A DNA stretch of 64,000 bases from Tubiluchus corallicola (lineage: Eukaryota > Priapulida > Priapulimorpha > Priapulimorphida > Tubiluchidae). The notes below the pieces were generated by a model that ran no database searches, had not been told where the DNA came from, and saw only the letters and a list, made by a program, of their open reading frames with translations. Where the stretch lies: NCBI GenBank assembly GCA_030141605.1, contig JAQGDQ010002387.1, forward strand, positions 124,001 to 188,000, in the 5' to 3' direction. The position numbers and the translations under genes were made by a program. Position 1 is the stretch's first letter, and the number at the start of each line of letters is the position of its first letter. Below, piece after piece: positions 26,615-39,310 of the stretch.

Positions 26615-27240
26615 ACTATCCAGCTCCAGTCCTCGGCACTGCCTATACTAATCAAACGATGGGGAATCTTTAGTGCAGTTTACTTCTGTGATTACATGCA
26701 ACACATTATGTCTCGTACATCTTGTAATATCCTGTGTAGCTGAACGTCGTGTTCTAAGATGTGGTGCGTTCTCTAACATTGCGTAGAACATTATGTTATT
26801 TTGAAAAACTCGTAACACAGGTTTAAAGCAAAATGTAGATAGCTGACAATAGGTTCGTTAAGCGTATTTGAACATGTCCACTGTCTAGCAGTGCTAATGG
26901 CAACTGGTGCATTGTGGTTACAGATTACTGCTCACAGTGATAAACTAAAAGGTGTGCATTGTAGCCATATTTGCCCTAATTCGGTACATCTTGCATATCG
27001 TAACGGAAAAAAGACGTATTTTTGAACTCTGATGTAAAACTATTTGAGGTATTAAATATTGAAAGACAGAATGTTTTTCAAGAAAGATATGCTTCAAAGA
27101 AATATTACGGGGAGTCTAATTTTGTTAGTTAATTGTTGTCTAACATACTTCCAGCTATTCAGGTGGGTGACAGTGCAGGCTTGGATTTTGAAAACACATG
27201 CACAATAACAGTTTGTGCCTGATCAGAATGCAACTTAAAA
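26615..27240 (+). other. Rab23 3' UTR and flank
   Basis: This is the sequence directly after the Rab23 stop codon. It should include the 3' UTR, but I could not choose a poly(A) site with confidence. Confidence 0.4.
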
Positions 27241-27990
27241 AACCTGGCTGAAATCTTGAATTATAGCTTAAAACAATTTACGTTATAAAATATTGAAAAG
27301 GAATGTATAATTTTTCAAAAATAACTTACATGAAGGAATTATTACCACAGAAATGCAATTTCCTATTCGCATGGCTAGTTCTTTGCTGTTACATGAGCAC
27401 TACCGCTTGGAACATTTCGTTAAAAACAGGTGTTGTACCTCTCAGTTCAGAGGTGTTCAGTGGTGATGTAGTATGCACGTTTGAGAGCACTTGCGTGAGC
27501 ACAGCAATAAGCTTGAAATATAAATTCTAGACTTATAATTTGCCAAGTTTTTATATATCACACTGTATATTGTACAGTAGCACTGGACTTCAATTTTTGT
27601 TTTTGCAGACATATACAACACACACGTGCAATGTTTGAACTATTGAAACTTATGTTCAATTGTGATGTCATCACTAGTTGGGCTCGTTTGCTCTTCATTA
27701 AGTTTTTAATCTATTATTTAATTATCAGAAACACACTGTGACATCATTACCGATGTTAAAATGTATTCTTTTTCTGCAGTTCAAAACGGGGTGTGTTATG
27801 AAAAATCATCCTGTTTTTCTTTAATCATGTCATGATGGCAGCATTGTTAGATTATTCATTAATCCAGTGATGAGCTTAAAATGTGAAATTGTCAATTTAA
27901 ATTTGCGATGTTTTGTATTTAATTGTCAGTCTTATACAGTAGTGCCAAGCTTCAATTTTTGCTTTTGAAAATGTGTGAAACTCTCATGAT
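27241..27990. repeat. Dispersed repeat family B, copy 2 plus partial third unit
   Basis: The segment 27241-27830 is homologous to 5041-5600. The strongest shared block is TTGTGATGTCATCACTAGTT near 27659. From about 27900 a second partial unit repeats the TACAGTAGTGCCAAGCTTCAATTTTTGCTTTTG block, so this copy is at least partly tandem. The 75-codon ORF at 27303 lies inside and is not conserved in copy 1. Confidence 0.55.
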
Positions 27991-27999
27991 GGTTTCTAC

Positions 28000-30900
28000 A
28001 TTTAGAAAAATTTTCTCACTTGTAAACTCACCGTTACCTATGCTTACCTGCTGTTAATGAATTTTTTCATATAATTTCCGTAGTGCTCCCGTAGGTATAA
28101 TATCACAGTCTCAATGTAAATCAGAAACTTTTGGTAATTATTGTAGTTAATAAAATGTATGTCTGAGACCAGGTCAAAAGAGTTTGGTCTGAGAAATCAT
28201 ACTATTTTCCTTTAAATAAATTATCATCTAAAGACATAGTTTTAATATAATGACGAGTTTTGCACTGTGTTGCTGCGATTAGCGATGACCACTAATTTAT
28301 ATTAACAATGGACAAAAATTGTTTCAGATGAGCGGTCCAGTTCTTCCCACTAAATGACATTATGCTTATTTATGCTATTGCTGTCTGCCAGCGCTTTCAT
28401 TAATTCATGGTTGTGCTAGAAAAATTGTGAACAGGGTAACTAACAGACGGAACATTATGCAATGTACTGTATTTTAGTACAAATGCCAATTACCAAATGC
28501 AGCATGCCCAGTGTCTAATTCATCCACATGTGTTACAGTATTGTGTTCTATAATTCTCCTCTTTAAGACAAGTCATCTTACCATTATACTTCTACATTGT
28601 TTAACTGACAAAAAGAAACTCTAACATATGTTTATTGTTTAACTTTGCATTTTGGTTATCACCAAGATCGTTTAATGTACTAACATACAATTTTATTGAC
28701 TATATCTTACTGTGACATTTTTACTTTTTTATGTTTCTTTATTTTAGAAATGTTTTAAATAATGCCAACATTGATTTCTTGAACGTGTAACTTTACTTAT
28801 ATTTTATAATCTTTAATTTATTCAGGGTTCTTATTAGGGTCACCATAATTATTATTTTTGTACATAGCTTATTAACGTACATTTATTATTTTATGTAAAA
28901 ATGATGTGCTTATTCTATTGCTTATGTTAGGACAATTTTAAAAAAATCCCTTAGGTCATTTATTAGCGTTTGATTTTGTTCATGTTAGATAAATGTCAGC
29001 AATACTTTTATTGCATACTTTATCAAAAATTGAATTTTTCATTTTTTGCCATAATTAGATTGTAATTCTAACCAAATAGAATAAACTGATAGTTTCAACG
29101 TCGAGATTAAATAAAAAGTACAGAGAATTTTGTGATTTCAATAATTAAATTGTTTTTCGCTTCGCTTAATATCTTTTACAAACTTATTTTTCAACTTTAC
29201 GAATTTGTAGTTCGATTTCTGATGAAGGACATTTTTGTATAACTGTGACTAAACAAAAACTTACGTTTGCTTACACTTACTGTTAAAGGGCAGTAAAATT
29301 CAATGACATATCTTGAAGATTTCTTGAAAAGTAAAATTAATTGCATAATAAATATTTTTATGGCTACTATTTGCTGTATTTGAGAACATTTGAGTCCAAA
29401 TTTTTGGTTTTGTCATAAAAAAACGTGAATTGTACTGAGGCAAATTTATTTTGCTGTTAACATAAATACTGAACACATTACATTTATTTCAGGTGATAGT
29501 GCTATATTTCATTCATTTTCAGCACTAACTCACTAGTGGATTTCAGCAAGCCAGCCACTCAGTCAATTTCCCTCTTAAAACGAGAAATTTTTAGTACATG
29601 TGCACTTAAGTAATGATCTGATTTACTATTTTGCATTTAATGACTTTGTTTCAAAACAGAAAATGGACTAGTAACATCTCCATAGTTATACATAAAAACT
29701 TAGTACATTATAAATTTACGAGTATCTTTTTATTTTTCACAGACGTATTACAGTACTGGTGTTACCATAACAACAATCATTAATCACACTACATGGTGGC
29801 ACAAATGTTTTTAGACATATAATTACAATATAAATAGGAATATCTAGCATAAATGCTATTACTAAACATATACATTATATAAATATACATCTGTTTTGTA
29901 CGTACGTGCAACATGACATCATCACATACTATAATGACTACACCAAATGGTGGTAACATTTACGTACTTCTTGAACATCACGAAGGGTAAAATTGAATTA
30001 AGTATAACCAAGGCAAATGAAGTCTGAAATTGCCAGTAGAGAAATTTCCTTTTTTTTACTGTGACTATAACCCAGTATTGTGAGGTCAGAAAATCGTTCA
30101 AACCATCTGCAACTATTCAACACTTAGCAAGCACTTTCTAAGAAAAGAACCTAGCTAGGACCACTAATGGAAGTAAACTGTGGAGCCTGTATAATATTGT
30201 TAATGAAACTGATTTAAACAAGTACACAAACTTACTTCACTAGTAGAAAAAAAAGGTACAAGTAACGCAGAAATTCGAAATTCTGTAAATCCAGTCTAGC
30301 TTAGTCATTCAGGACTAGTGCAATAAATAATTCAGAAACTTGTAATCATAACATAATAATGTAGCATTCAGAGTCGAGAGTTTTCTCTCAAAGAAACTTG
30401 CAAGTTTTATATCAAGAAATGTGCAAGTGTCTTCACACTAGAAAGCAGTGTCTGCTGTGACTACTCTAAGACAGTAATCATAAGCAAAACCTTATGACGG
30501 ATAATGTAGCGACATTGAGGTTAAAAGAAATTTACTCTTAGCAAATTGATTGTCTTTGCAACAGCTAGGAACTGTCAAGAGGTTTCACAATGAAAACAGG
30601 TCGTGTCTCTATTCAAAGCGAGAAGTGTAGAAAAGATGCAGATAGTAAACTCGCAGCAGGGGCATTTACACTAAACAGTAATCAACTCGTAGCTCTTGTC
30701 TGCGACTTCGCAATTTCTTGAAACAAAAAAGTCACAAAGCAGTTATACAAACAAATTTGCTGTAAAATAGAAAATTCTGCCGTTGGCCCAAGTGCAGAAA
30801 ATATATAAATCATGTGCAAACGAAAAAGCATTGTTTACAAAAAATTGCAAACTAAACCAAACTATAGGTATGGAATAACGGCTTGCTCATAAAACGGTAA

Positions 30901-31780
30901 GTTGTTTGAACCCCGCAACCAACACTTACATAAATTAGATATTGAAAAATCTGTAAAATACAAGGAAGAAATTGTAAGAACCTGCTTTATGTTACGGCAC
31001 ATTGGTAGACATTAACATCATCAAAATTCTATAAGTTATTTACACCTTGGTAATTTATAAGTTATATACACAAGGAATCACAAAATTAAATGACTGATCA
31101 ACTGAGTCGATGATACATGAACACAGTAATTAATAAACATCAGTTGTGCTGAAGGACAAATTGTGAAAAATAATAGTTCGGCGCTGAAATGCTTAACATT
31201 AGAATCCATTCGTGAAAAATTAACTTTAAGGCTATAAGAGTGAAAATTGTTCATAATAAAGCTGGGTGTGCAAAATTGTGTGTCAAAATAACAACCTAAC
31301 ACTTTTGCAAATCCAATGTTCATCCTGCATGATCGACATTGTGCACAAGAGCAACTCCACAAAATCATATTTAGAAAAACGTGAAAGAAAATAAATCCAA
31401 AAATCAAACTACTTGTTGTTACTAAAATCTCTTAGGAATTCTAAAAATGCAATTATTCGATTTGTGTGCAGCTAAGAATAAAGGAAAATTAATATAATGG
31501 ATTGAACTTCTAATAAAACAGAAATTTCAAGTATTAATAAGTTTCTTAACGTAAGAGCACTGGCTAGAAACTAATAATGAGATAATAATAATAATAAAAC
31601 TATAACTATATTTTTACTGTTAACAATGTTCATAGACTGATAACAAAAACATTAATAGTAGCTAGTTTGGCAAAACTTATAATGCAATACTTCAACATTT
31701 GCAAAAAGGAATCAGTGCACATTCAGCCTGTTTTTGTATCCTCTAAATCCATATTTAAGAATCACTAGAAAACCAGAAAA
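28000..31780. other. Intergenic between convergent Rab23 and UBE2W
   Basis: AT-rich, with no protein-like ORF. The 109-codon minus ORF at 31078-31407 has no recognisable domain and lies in the likely UBE2W 3' UTR or flank. A TAA microsatellite is at 31580-31598. Confidence 0.45.
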
Positions 31781-31788
31781 ACAAGAAA

Positions 31789-31977
31789 ATGGTAGTTATG
31801 TATTATGAATGGACGAATTACTTGGTAGATGAACATGTTCCAAAAGAAAGTGAAATCAAAATTAAAGTCACGTATCCATTCTTAACTCCTGGCTCCGATC
31901 CTATGACTAAAAATAATGCATTACATACAATGGCTGATTATATGGAAGCTCACTATCAAATAGTAGACGCACAGTGA
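31789..31977 (+). CDS. Unrecognised 62-codon ORF antisense to UBE2W 3' UTR
   Basis: The ORF starts MVVMYYEWTNYLVDEHVPKE and ends in IVDAQ. It has an A at -3 of the ATG and an even, soluble-protein-like composition unlike its AT-rich surroundings. It ends six bases from the UBE2W stop codon on the other strand. I recognise no family. It could be a small gene, an exon, a retrocopy scrap or chance. Confidence 0.25.
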   Translation: MVVMYYEWTNYLVDEHVPKESEIKIKVTYPFLTPGSDPMTKNNALHTMADYMEAHYQIVDAQ

Positions 31978-31982
31978 AAAAA

Positions 31983-34844
31983 TCACACTTTGTCATCTGA
32001 AATGTAACAACAAATGTTTTACGTTTAATGCAAACTATGAAATGGCAAAGAAAATATTTGTCATTGATTAAGATATTTCATGCCATAGTAGATTTCAGGA
32101 ATTAAAAGAAAATCAGCGTAATTAAATATCAAATAGTGCTGTCGAAAGTTTGTTGGATACACCCAAGTTGAACACCAAATAATGGCACTTCAACATAAAT
32201 AATTAACTATAGTAAAAGTTAATATAGTTACAAGTCATAATAGTACCAATTGCATACAAGATAATGATACATCAGCATACAATAATAGTCGGGATATTGA
32301 TGAAAAACTTACCGTGGTACCACCACCTAGTCTTCTTTGGATTTTTGTTGCATGTGCGTACATAAAATGTGTTATCAGGTGGTCGTTTCTGCAACAAATG
32401 AAGGATAAATTATGACATTTTACTCGCATTGGAGGATCTGACAAAGCTAAACCATATCTAGAAGTACCTGTTCAATTATTTTTTATATTCTTGCATTTTT
32501 CATCAGAAGACATTTTTACGAAAAGTCACATATAAGTCAAAAGCTTCATAATGTTGATCATTAACAAGGTTTACCCGCTAAGCAGATTCTCCCACCCCTG
32601 GCCCGTCAGAAGTGCCTTAGTCAAGTTTGAATCTACGAGATAAATAGCCAAACTCAGTATGGTGAATGAAACCCACTCAAAGTAAACGATGGCAGTTACA
32701 CATCCATGAGTTGGCCAACCTTGGTGTTGCTTAACTTTTATTGCAAAGCACAGGCGCATGACCACTAGCCTATTTCCCTGAAATTTCACGTGTATTTTTC
32801 TCAATGTAGCTGACCAATGTATTTACAACTTCATTTACTGATTACTAATTACTGATTTTTTTACAAACCTTTTCCTTGCAGCTGCTTAGCATACTGACTA
32901 TACTTAAACAGATAGATTGTACAGAAAGCGCTGGTGACCAATCCTCTGTCAAGATGGATAGACAAATGTGGCCATTACTGTAGACATGTGGATGCACAGG
33001 AATGTGATTACCAGTGAAAACTACCTGTGGTAAAAATGCAGAAGTTCACTAAAATTCAGGAAAACGAAGACGTTTGTGGCTTCCTAGTTTGTCTACAAAC
33101 AAAGAAACCCAGTGTTCCTGGTTTAAAAATCCTCCGAGGAATTTTCCAGCACAATTATAGAGCTTACAAATCAATTTCGTCCTACTAAGCACAAAAAGTA
33201 GTGCCCAGCAGCAGAAGAAAAACTTCTGGCACTCCAACCATTTAATGTTTTCATTTTTGTTTCGTGGGTGAAGACACAAATTGTGCATGTTTTTTGCGTC
33301 CCTGAGACCGACTTTCCCTTTTCAACAAGAGGGGATAAAGATAAATGATTTTTTTCTAAAAATCACCCGGAGTTTGATTTGCAGTACTGACCAGAGTAAC
33401 TTTTCTATGTATGAGTTGTGCATAACACGACAGTCCTAAAACATTCAGCTCCAGCATTAAAAATTGCAAAGATTATAAAAGACATAGAACACTGTCACAA
33501 TAATACAATCGGCATTTAGAGAAACGCTACTGTTTCTCCCAAAATTTTCGATCTACTAAGCCACACGATACAATACACATGCCGGTAAGTAACAACATTT
33601 GCTTTTTTTCTAGATTGTATGTAGTAATTAGGACAGCTACGATGATTTCTGACTAGGCAATTTTGCTGCATTTTGAAAACTTTTGTTAATGTCGGATTAG
33701 TAATTAATAATTAACAGTAACTGAACTTTAGACGAATCTTGCACCCTTTCACCCTTACGCCCGGGGGCAATTGCTCCCTCTCGCCCCTACCTTGCTATGC
33801 CCCTGGCTACAGCAAAAGGTTGCAGGCAAAATTCCTTCACGCAAAATCAGGTGCAAATACACGACAATAAATCTCGCTTGATACAAAGAGCTACAAAGAC
33901 CATTTAGTAATCTGCCGGGAAGCAAAAACATACATAATAATTATGCTGTTTTATATTATCAGTGAGTTTTTAGGACATAATAATGCAATATGTACTGCTT
34001 TAATGCTTAAAATTAAATAAGAAAGTTGTTGATGAAATAAAAATGGTTTTGAGCAAAGTAAAAAAAATTGTCGTTAAAACGAAACATGAGTTAAGTGAGA
34101 AAAAGTGTCAAATGTTCAGCATTGTTACGTCACAAAAACAGGAGTTATTAAACGAGGTCTTACTGTATATGACTTTCAAAATTTAATTTACATAATACTT
34201 TATTTCATCTTTTGGATCTTAATGCTCTTTAAGAAGATGGAAGAAACTGTTTAAGGGAAATAAAGCTCTGGAGTAATTACCTCGGGTGAATCAAATGGAT
34301 ACCTATTACTAAATTTGAATAGTAGTTGAAAGCGTTCTCCCTCATACAGAGTACCTGTAGCACCTTCCATTTCTATTGTCCACCTATAATCATACATAAG
34401 TAACTATGTAAAATAATGAAGGCAGGGCCAACCATGCAAAATTTCATCTGCAGACCATACAACAAAATACCCTTGAATTTCTATTCCAAATCTTAACTTT
34501 ATAGATACACAGATCCAGTTATGAAAAACCAGGTCAATAAAGTGCAATTCATAATAAGTTTACATATAGCCGTATTTATACTCATCAACATGCAATTACA
34601 AGTTAGATCCCAGATGAAACCTTTACACGGATATCTAGGTTTCTGCACACTTAATGCCCACACAACTATAAACTCGCAATGATTTGCACAAAACACTAAA
34701 AACTTTTCAGTGTAGAACATTTTTACTAAAATAAAGTTTTGAAGACAATGTCAGTACATACGTGTGTAGACTGTGGTCTGCATTAACTTTTATCCCAGGA
34801 GGCGGATCTCGTACAAGTGTTGACAGCTCCTTCTGTAGTCGTTT
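31983..34844 (-). CDS. UBE2W: UBE2W-type ubiquitin-conjugating enzyme E2 (5' end missing)
   Basis: Minus-strand exons in transcript order: 34844-34762, 34383-34281, 33024-32869, 32388-32313, 31996-31983. Phases join cleanly and give 143 residues including KRLQKEL, RDPPPG, EMEGATGTLYEGERFQLLFKF, SNRYPFDSPE, HPHVYSNGHICLSILTEDWS, RPPDNTFYVRTCNKNPKK and a C-terminal WWYHDDKV. This is the whole UBC fold of UBE2W apart from the first few residues. The catalytic Cys in GHICLSIL is at 32962-32964, and HPH replaces the usual HPN, as in UBE2W. UBE2W attaches ubiquitin to protein N-termini. The last exon holds only 14 coding bases and ends KV where human UBE2W ends TC. The first exon (human MASMQ) was not found. 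An ATGCAG followed by GTAAAA on the minus strand near 55270 is a weak candidate. Confidence 0.93.
32573..32795 (-). mobile_element. 5S-rRNA-like SINE in UBE2W intron
   Basis: Minus-strand positions 32741-32689 read AAGTTAAGCAACACC...TTGG...ACTCATGGATGTGTAACTGCC. These match the 3' half of 5S rRNA (AAGCTAAGCAGGGTCGGG...TACTTGGATGGGAGACCGCC), including the internal control region. A unique body of about 110 bp follows. This order fits a SINE3-type (5S-derived) SINE. The 77-codon minus ORF overlapping it is a by-product. Confidence 0.5.
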
Positions 34845-36420
34845 CTGTTAAATTATTATTGTTATATTAGCTTAATATGTTACAACTGTTGTACGATATT
34901 ACATTGGACACAATAATTCACGAATTCTTATTAAAAAAGTTTAGACGACAATGGTGGTTACAGCCTATACTAGTAAAATAGTGACCGTGACTAGTAGCTA
35001 CTAACTATTTAAAAGCTTAATGCATTTGAAACAATATTTGATCATAATTTCGACAACTGTGACCTTCTATAACATTCTAATTTAAACAAGTACAGACAGC
35101 AATAAGCCTTTTATGCTATAAAGTGATGCCAGGACTCTCTTAATTCTTTTTAGGCAGTTTCACGCTTTTAATAATTTAGACCACTTGTGCACCTACTAAT
35201 GATTAATGATGACATACGGGCTCGTTTTTGTGCCTTGTAAATCCACTAATGGTCACCTGCCTGCAGATTGAGCCAAGTAAAACAAGGGTAGTAAAATATT
35301 CCCTTGGGTCAAATAAGGGACCAACTTGGAAACAAACATTTAGTTAGGAAAAATATGAGACTACTCGCTGGAGACATCATCTTTAATGATAAGAATAAAA
35401 AGTCCATGAGCTTTATTAGAATCAGAAGCAGATATTCTTTATTGCCAAAAGATTTTTTAAAAATCTGCTTTAAAAACTAATAAAGGGCATTCAACTTTTT
35501 ATTCATGATAATAAACATTTAGATCCTTTAGGTAAATATTATCCCTGGTCTATACCCAAAACAAGCTTTTTACAGTAAGTTGCTAACCCAACCAAGTATA
35601 CTTCAACTGTGGTTTCTTTACTGCCACAGAGCTACTACTGGCTTTCAGTACTATCATGTTTACTCTCAAATAAGGATAAGTTCGACGAAAGACGCAAGAT
35701 ACTTGAATTTTCTGAAACTACCTTCTCACATGGTAATGGAAAAACCAGGGCTGTCTCTCTCTCCTAGTCAATGCAACTGTGCTTTTCCTGTGTTTCATTT
35801 GTTGTGCCTCTGCAACTTTAATACGTGATTGTATGCTTTTATGTGTGATGTTTTTATTTGTAAATAATATAAAGAAACCAAAAAATTGGTTTTAGAATCT
35901 TTATGTGTTTCCCCCTTTTTATTTCAAGTCTTGTGTCTTTTTATTGTATTAATTGTGGGATTTTTTAATAATCAGCAAGGTGTGCAACTGGCTAATAACC
36001 ACTAAAAAGAATTTCAACTAATTAAATAAATTCTTTCCTAGGATTAGGAAATTAGGTGTTTCACAAATCTAACTCAGCCAGCACATGCATGGATATCACT
36101 GACAAACTGTATGTCTGTTCTCCATCACATAAATATGACAAACCAGTTATTAAAATTTAATGCAGAATTGAAAATATTACGGTTAACCTGTTTTTTACTC
36201 AAATACAGCCAAAGTTATACAACACACTTACATAAACTAACACTAGCTCAACAGTACCATATCAAGGCCTTGCTCAAACGAATATCAAGTACCTGGCATA
36301 AAAGAGTTTTTCAACAACCATGAACAACAGCAAGTACATTTGTACATGAGTACATCTATGGAATATTTGGCAAAATCCATATGGGCTGACAAAATCCTTA
36401 CTTCAAAAGTTGAAAGAGTG
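34845..36420. other. Upstream side of UBE2W, first exon not located
   Basis: AT-rich sequence. I searched for a minus-strand ATG-containing exon ending CAG or CAA before a GT donor and found none. The plus ORF at 35580-35828 has no domain features. Confidence 0.4.
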
Positions 36421-36429
36421 CTAGCATAC

Positions 36430-36910
36430 AAAAGATGTTTTTAGAGCACTCGGTGCTTGTTTAAAAGACTTGACATTGGGGGCATTAACAATACCACTGC
36501 TTAAACTGTTCCATTCCTGCACAACACGGTAGGAGAAAAATGCTTGCTGATATGTGTGCATGAATGCTGAATATATAGTTTTTGCTAATGACATCAATGT
36601 AACTCTCTATGAGGATTCTCAAAGAACTCACTCCGATCCAAATTTGTGGCCGGATTCACTATCTTGAACATGCAGACAATTGTGTCATGGCTCTAATCTA
36701 GGGTAGGAACTGATATCGTTGGCAAGACGAAGACATCTTCTTTGGACTTTTTTATCTTCTCTTTAAAAGATACAGATTGCAGTGCCCTAATAACAACAGC
36801 ATATTCCAACAAAGGACTAATCAAAAGGTTTGTATATAGGTACAGCAACTGACGGCTCAGGGCATACGACTCTCTAATGATACCAATTCTTTGTTTAGCA
36901 GTCTTACATG
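36430..36910 (-). mobile_element. LINE ORF2 C-terminal remnant
   Basis: On the minus strand, KTAKQRIGIIRESYA...LYLYTNLLISPLLEYA resembles the LINE RT thumb region (KxxxRLGLI...LYxxLVRPxLEYA). Further on, FSYRVVQEWNSLSSGIVNAP and VKSFK match the terminal RVVxxWNSLPxxVVxAPSxxxFK motif. Stops and frameshifts interrupt it. It abuts the decayed BEL element on its right. Confidence 0.65.
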
Positions 36911-36921
36911 AGTAATATAAT

Positions 36922-36965
36922 TGTTGCTACCATATGCAGAATATCAATTGGAAGGTGCTGCATAG
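36922..36965 (+). repeat. 5' LTR start of decayed BEL element
   Basis: TGTTGCTACCATATGCAGAATATCAATTGG closely matches 39311 onward (TGTTGCTGCCATATGTAGAATAGGAAGTTGG). Only about 40 bases can be matched. The rest of the LTR is deleted or diverged. Confidence 0.55.
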
Positions 36966-39310
36966 GAAGAGCAAGAAAGATGGTGGAATGCTTTTGCCCC
37001 CTAGTAAGGCCTACAAAAAGGTTAAGAAGATGCATTATGAGCATTTTGTGAATTCTTACAACATCATTGAATCATGACTAACACACATTAGGGAAACAAA
37101 GGCTGTTAAAGGGCAAGAAGAATTAATGAATTTTGCAGATGACTCGAGAATGGCCCCAGAAATACTGAATCATTGACCAGTATTAACAAAATAGAAGAAA
37201 TAAATAATCAGACAAATCTTTTGTGTATATTAGAGAAACTCCCAATGTACCTTTAACCAAGACAGAAAACAGAAGCATATAAAATTAGAATAAGTCAAAA
37301 ATGAAGTCCAACAGTTGACAATGTAGTGCATTTTGTTTAAGCTGCAGCTTTAGAAGCAACTGATCCAGTTTTCGGTAATTTAGGGTATGCCCAGACCAAG
37401 AAAGAAGGCCCCCAGATAGTGTTTACACGGGCAGCAAAAATTAGACTCTGGTACCCTTTTCCTTATACTCGTGGGGTACGCAATTGTTAAGATTCAGTAG
37501 CAGTGAAGAGATGGTCTTTATTCGTACATAAGAACAACGACTGGCGCATTTCACCTAACCACAGCTGTTAGGCCTGTGTCACACAGAAAAAGCCACAAAA
37601 AGCAAGCCATAATCCGTAAGGTATAAAGCGTCTTCCATCTTCCGTAAGGTGCATGTCATAATTCGCAGTATGCGCCTTGCTTTGTATAACTATGCGGGAG
37701 ACACAAAACTACTATATTTTAATATAATAGGTACTATAGTTTAATAGTTAAAATAATTTTACTCATTACAGAATAACAGATTGTCAGTCGCATACGTTGT
37801 ATATGCATAACATGATTGACTGGCATGCTGCCTCCTGCATGTAGTATACATTTATTATATGTATTGTAGTAATATGGCAGTAGTAATTAAGTGCTGTGGG
37901 TTAAATATGCCTTTTAATGTTTATAGTACATCGATGTTATGAATTGTTTTATACGTAATTCTTATGAAATGAATTTTGCATAGAAAAGCTTAATTATGCA
38001 AATTTTCACATTAGTGATAAGCAAAAATTCCTTATGGCAAATGAAATTAATGGCCAAAGGCTCAAAACGGCTTGCAAAGCTCCACTAGAGACCTTGATAA
38101 CATAGTTGCCCAATTCTGGCAGGTGGAAGTGTGTGAAGATGAAACCACTATTCTGAAGAAGATATCAAGATGATTATATATATATACTAATACTAATCTG
38201 TAATAAAACATACAGAGAATGTACAGTAATAAAATGTTGTAGGAGGATTCAGTAATTCTACCTAAGGATAATCACTACCAATTGCCAACACTATTGACAA
38301 TTGATAGTGATTATGCTTAGATAAACCCAATACCATTCTGAAGCAAGTATCCTGAGCTCCCAAAAACTTACCTGTGCTCCCTGTGGCACAGTCTAGATTG
38401 CAGGGTCGTAAAAACAAGCTACAAAATGACTGTGGAAATCTTAAATTTGCTAAATATGGCATATGCCGAGGAAATAAATGCCAAAAGTATTAATGGCAGC
38501 CCTAGAAAGATTTGGTATTAGCCTCACTTTGCAGTTAGTAAAACAAACAAGCCAGATAAAAACAAGAATTGTGTTTAATTGTGCTGTTCAATTTGAAGGT
38601 ACTACTCTCAACAGGAATGTTACGCAGGGCCCTGCTTCAGGAGTTGTGCTTAAATTTAGAAAAAACCAAATAGATTTCATGGCTGATCATGAATGCATGT
38701 TTCACCAAGCAAAGGTACTGCAGAGGATAGTGATATACAAAGATTTTTATGATGGGAAAATGGTTGTTTAAACGCATAACCAAAAGTCTACAGAATGGCC
38801 GTACACACATTCTGTGGAATGTGGTGACCAAGTGCAGCAGCTTTTGCACTCCAGAGTACTGCAAGGGATAACAGGCATTTGTATGATGAAAATGTATTGG
38901 AAGGCCATTAACTCCGATTTCCGATGATCCCGAGGATGCAGAACCATTGAGGCCAAATCGTCTGCTTTTGGCTCACAATCACGCTTTGCTGCCACAAGGT
39001 ATTTTTTGAGACTGATCGATACAAACACAAGTGACAACGCATTCAGCTCTTAGCGACAACAACAACAACAACAAAAAATAGACTATGCCAAAGAGAAATC
39101 TCAAAGTTAATGATGTGGTGCTTGTGAAGGAGATCAGATATCTGTAGCCACTGTGAAATATGTAACAAGCTCATGATGGCCTGAAGGAGTGAAGGATAGA
39201 TTTTTGGAGCAACCCATACAGAAGCTTTGTCTTCTGAAGGGTGCTGACAAATTGCTTGTTGAACATGTTTGTCAAAATGCTCTGGTCAAGTTTGCATTAG
39301 AGAGGGGGAG

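Noticed and set aside
31078-31407. 109-codon minus ORF downstream of UBE2W
   Set aside because: No domain, AT-driven composition, and lies in the likely 3' UTR/flank.
32571-32804. 77-codon minus ORF in the UBE2W intron
   Set aside because: It is the sequence of the 5S-like SINE read as protein.
35236-35270. CTGCAGGCAG/GTGACC on the minus strand as UBE2W exon 1 end
   Set aside because: No in-frame ATG precedes it before a stop or divergence.
38478-38771. 97-codon plus ORF as an independent gene
   Set aside because: Its middle matches BEL RT (KTRIVFNC ... ADHECMFHQ), so it is part of the decayed element.
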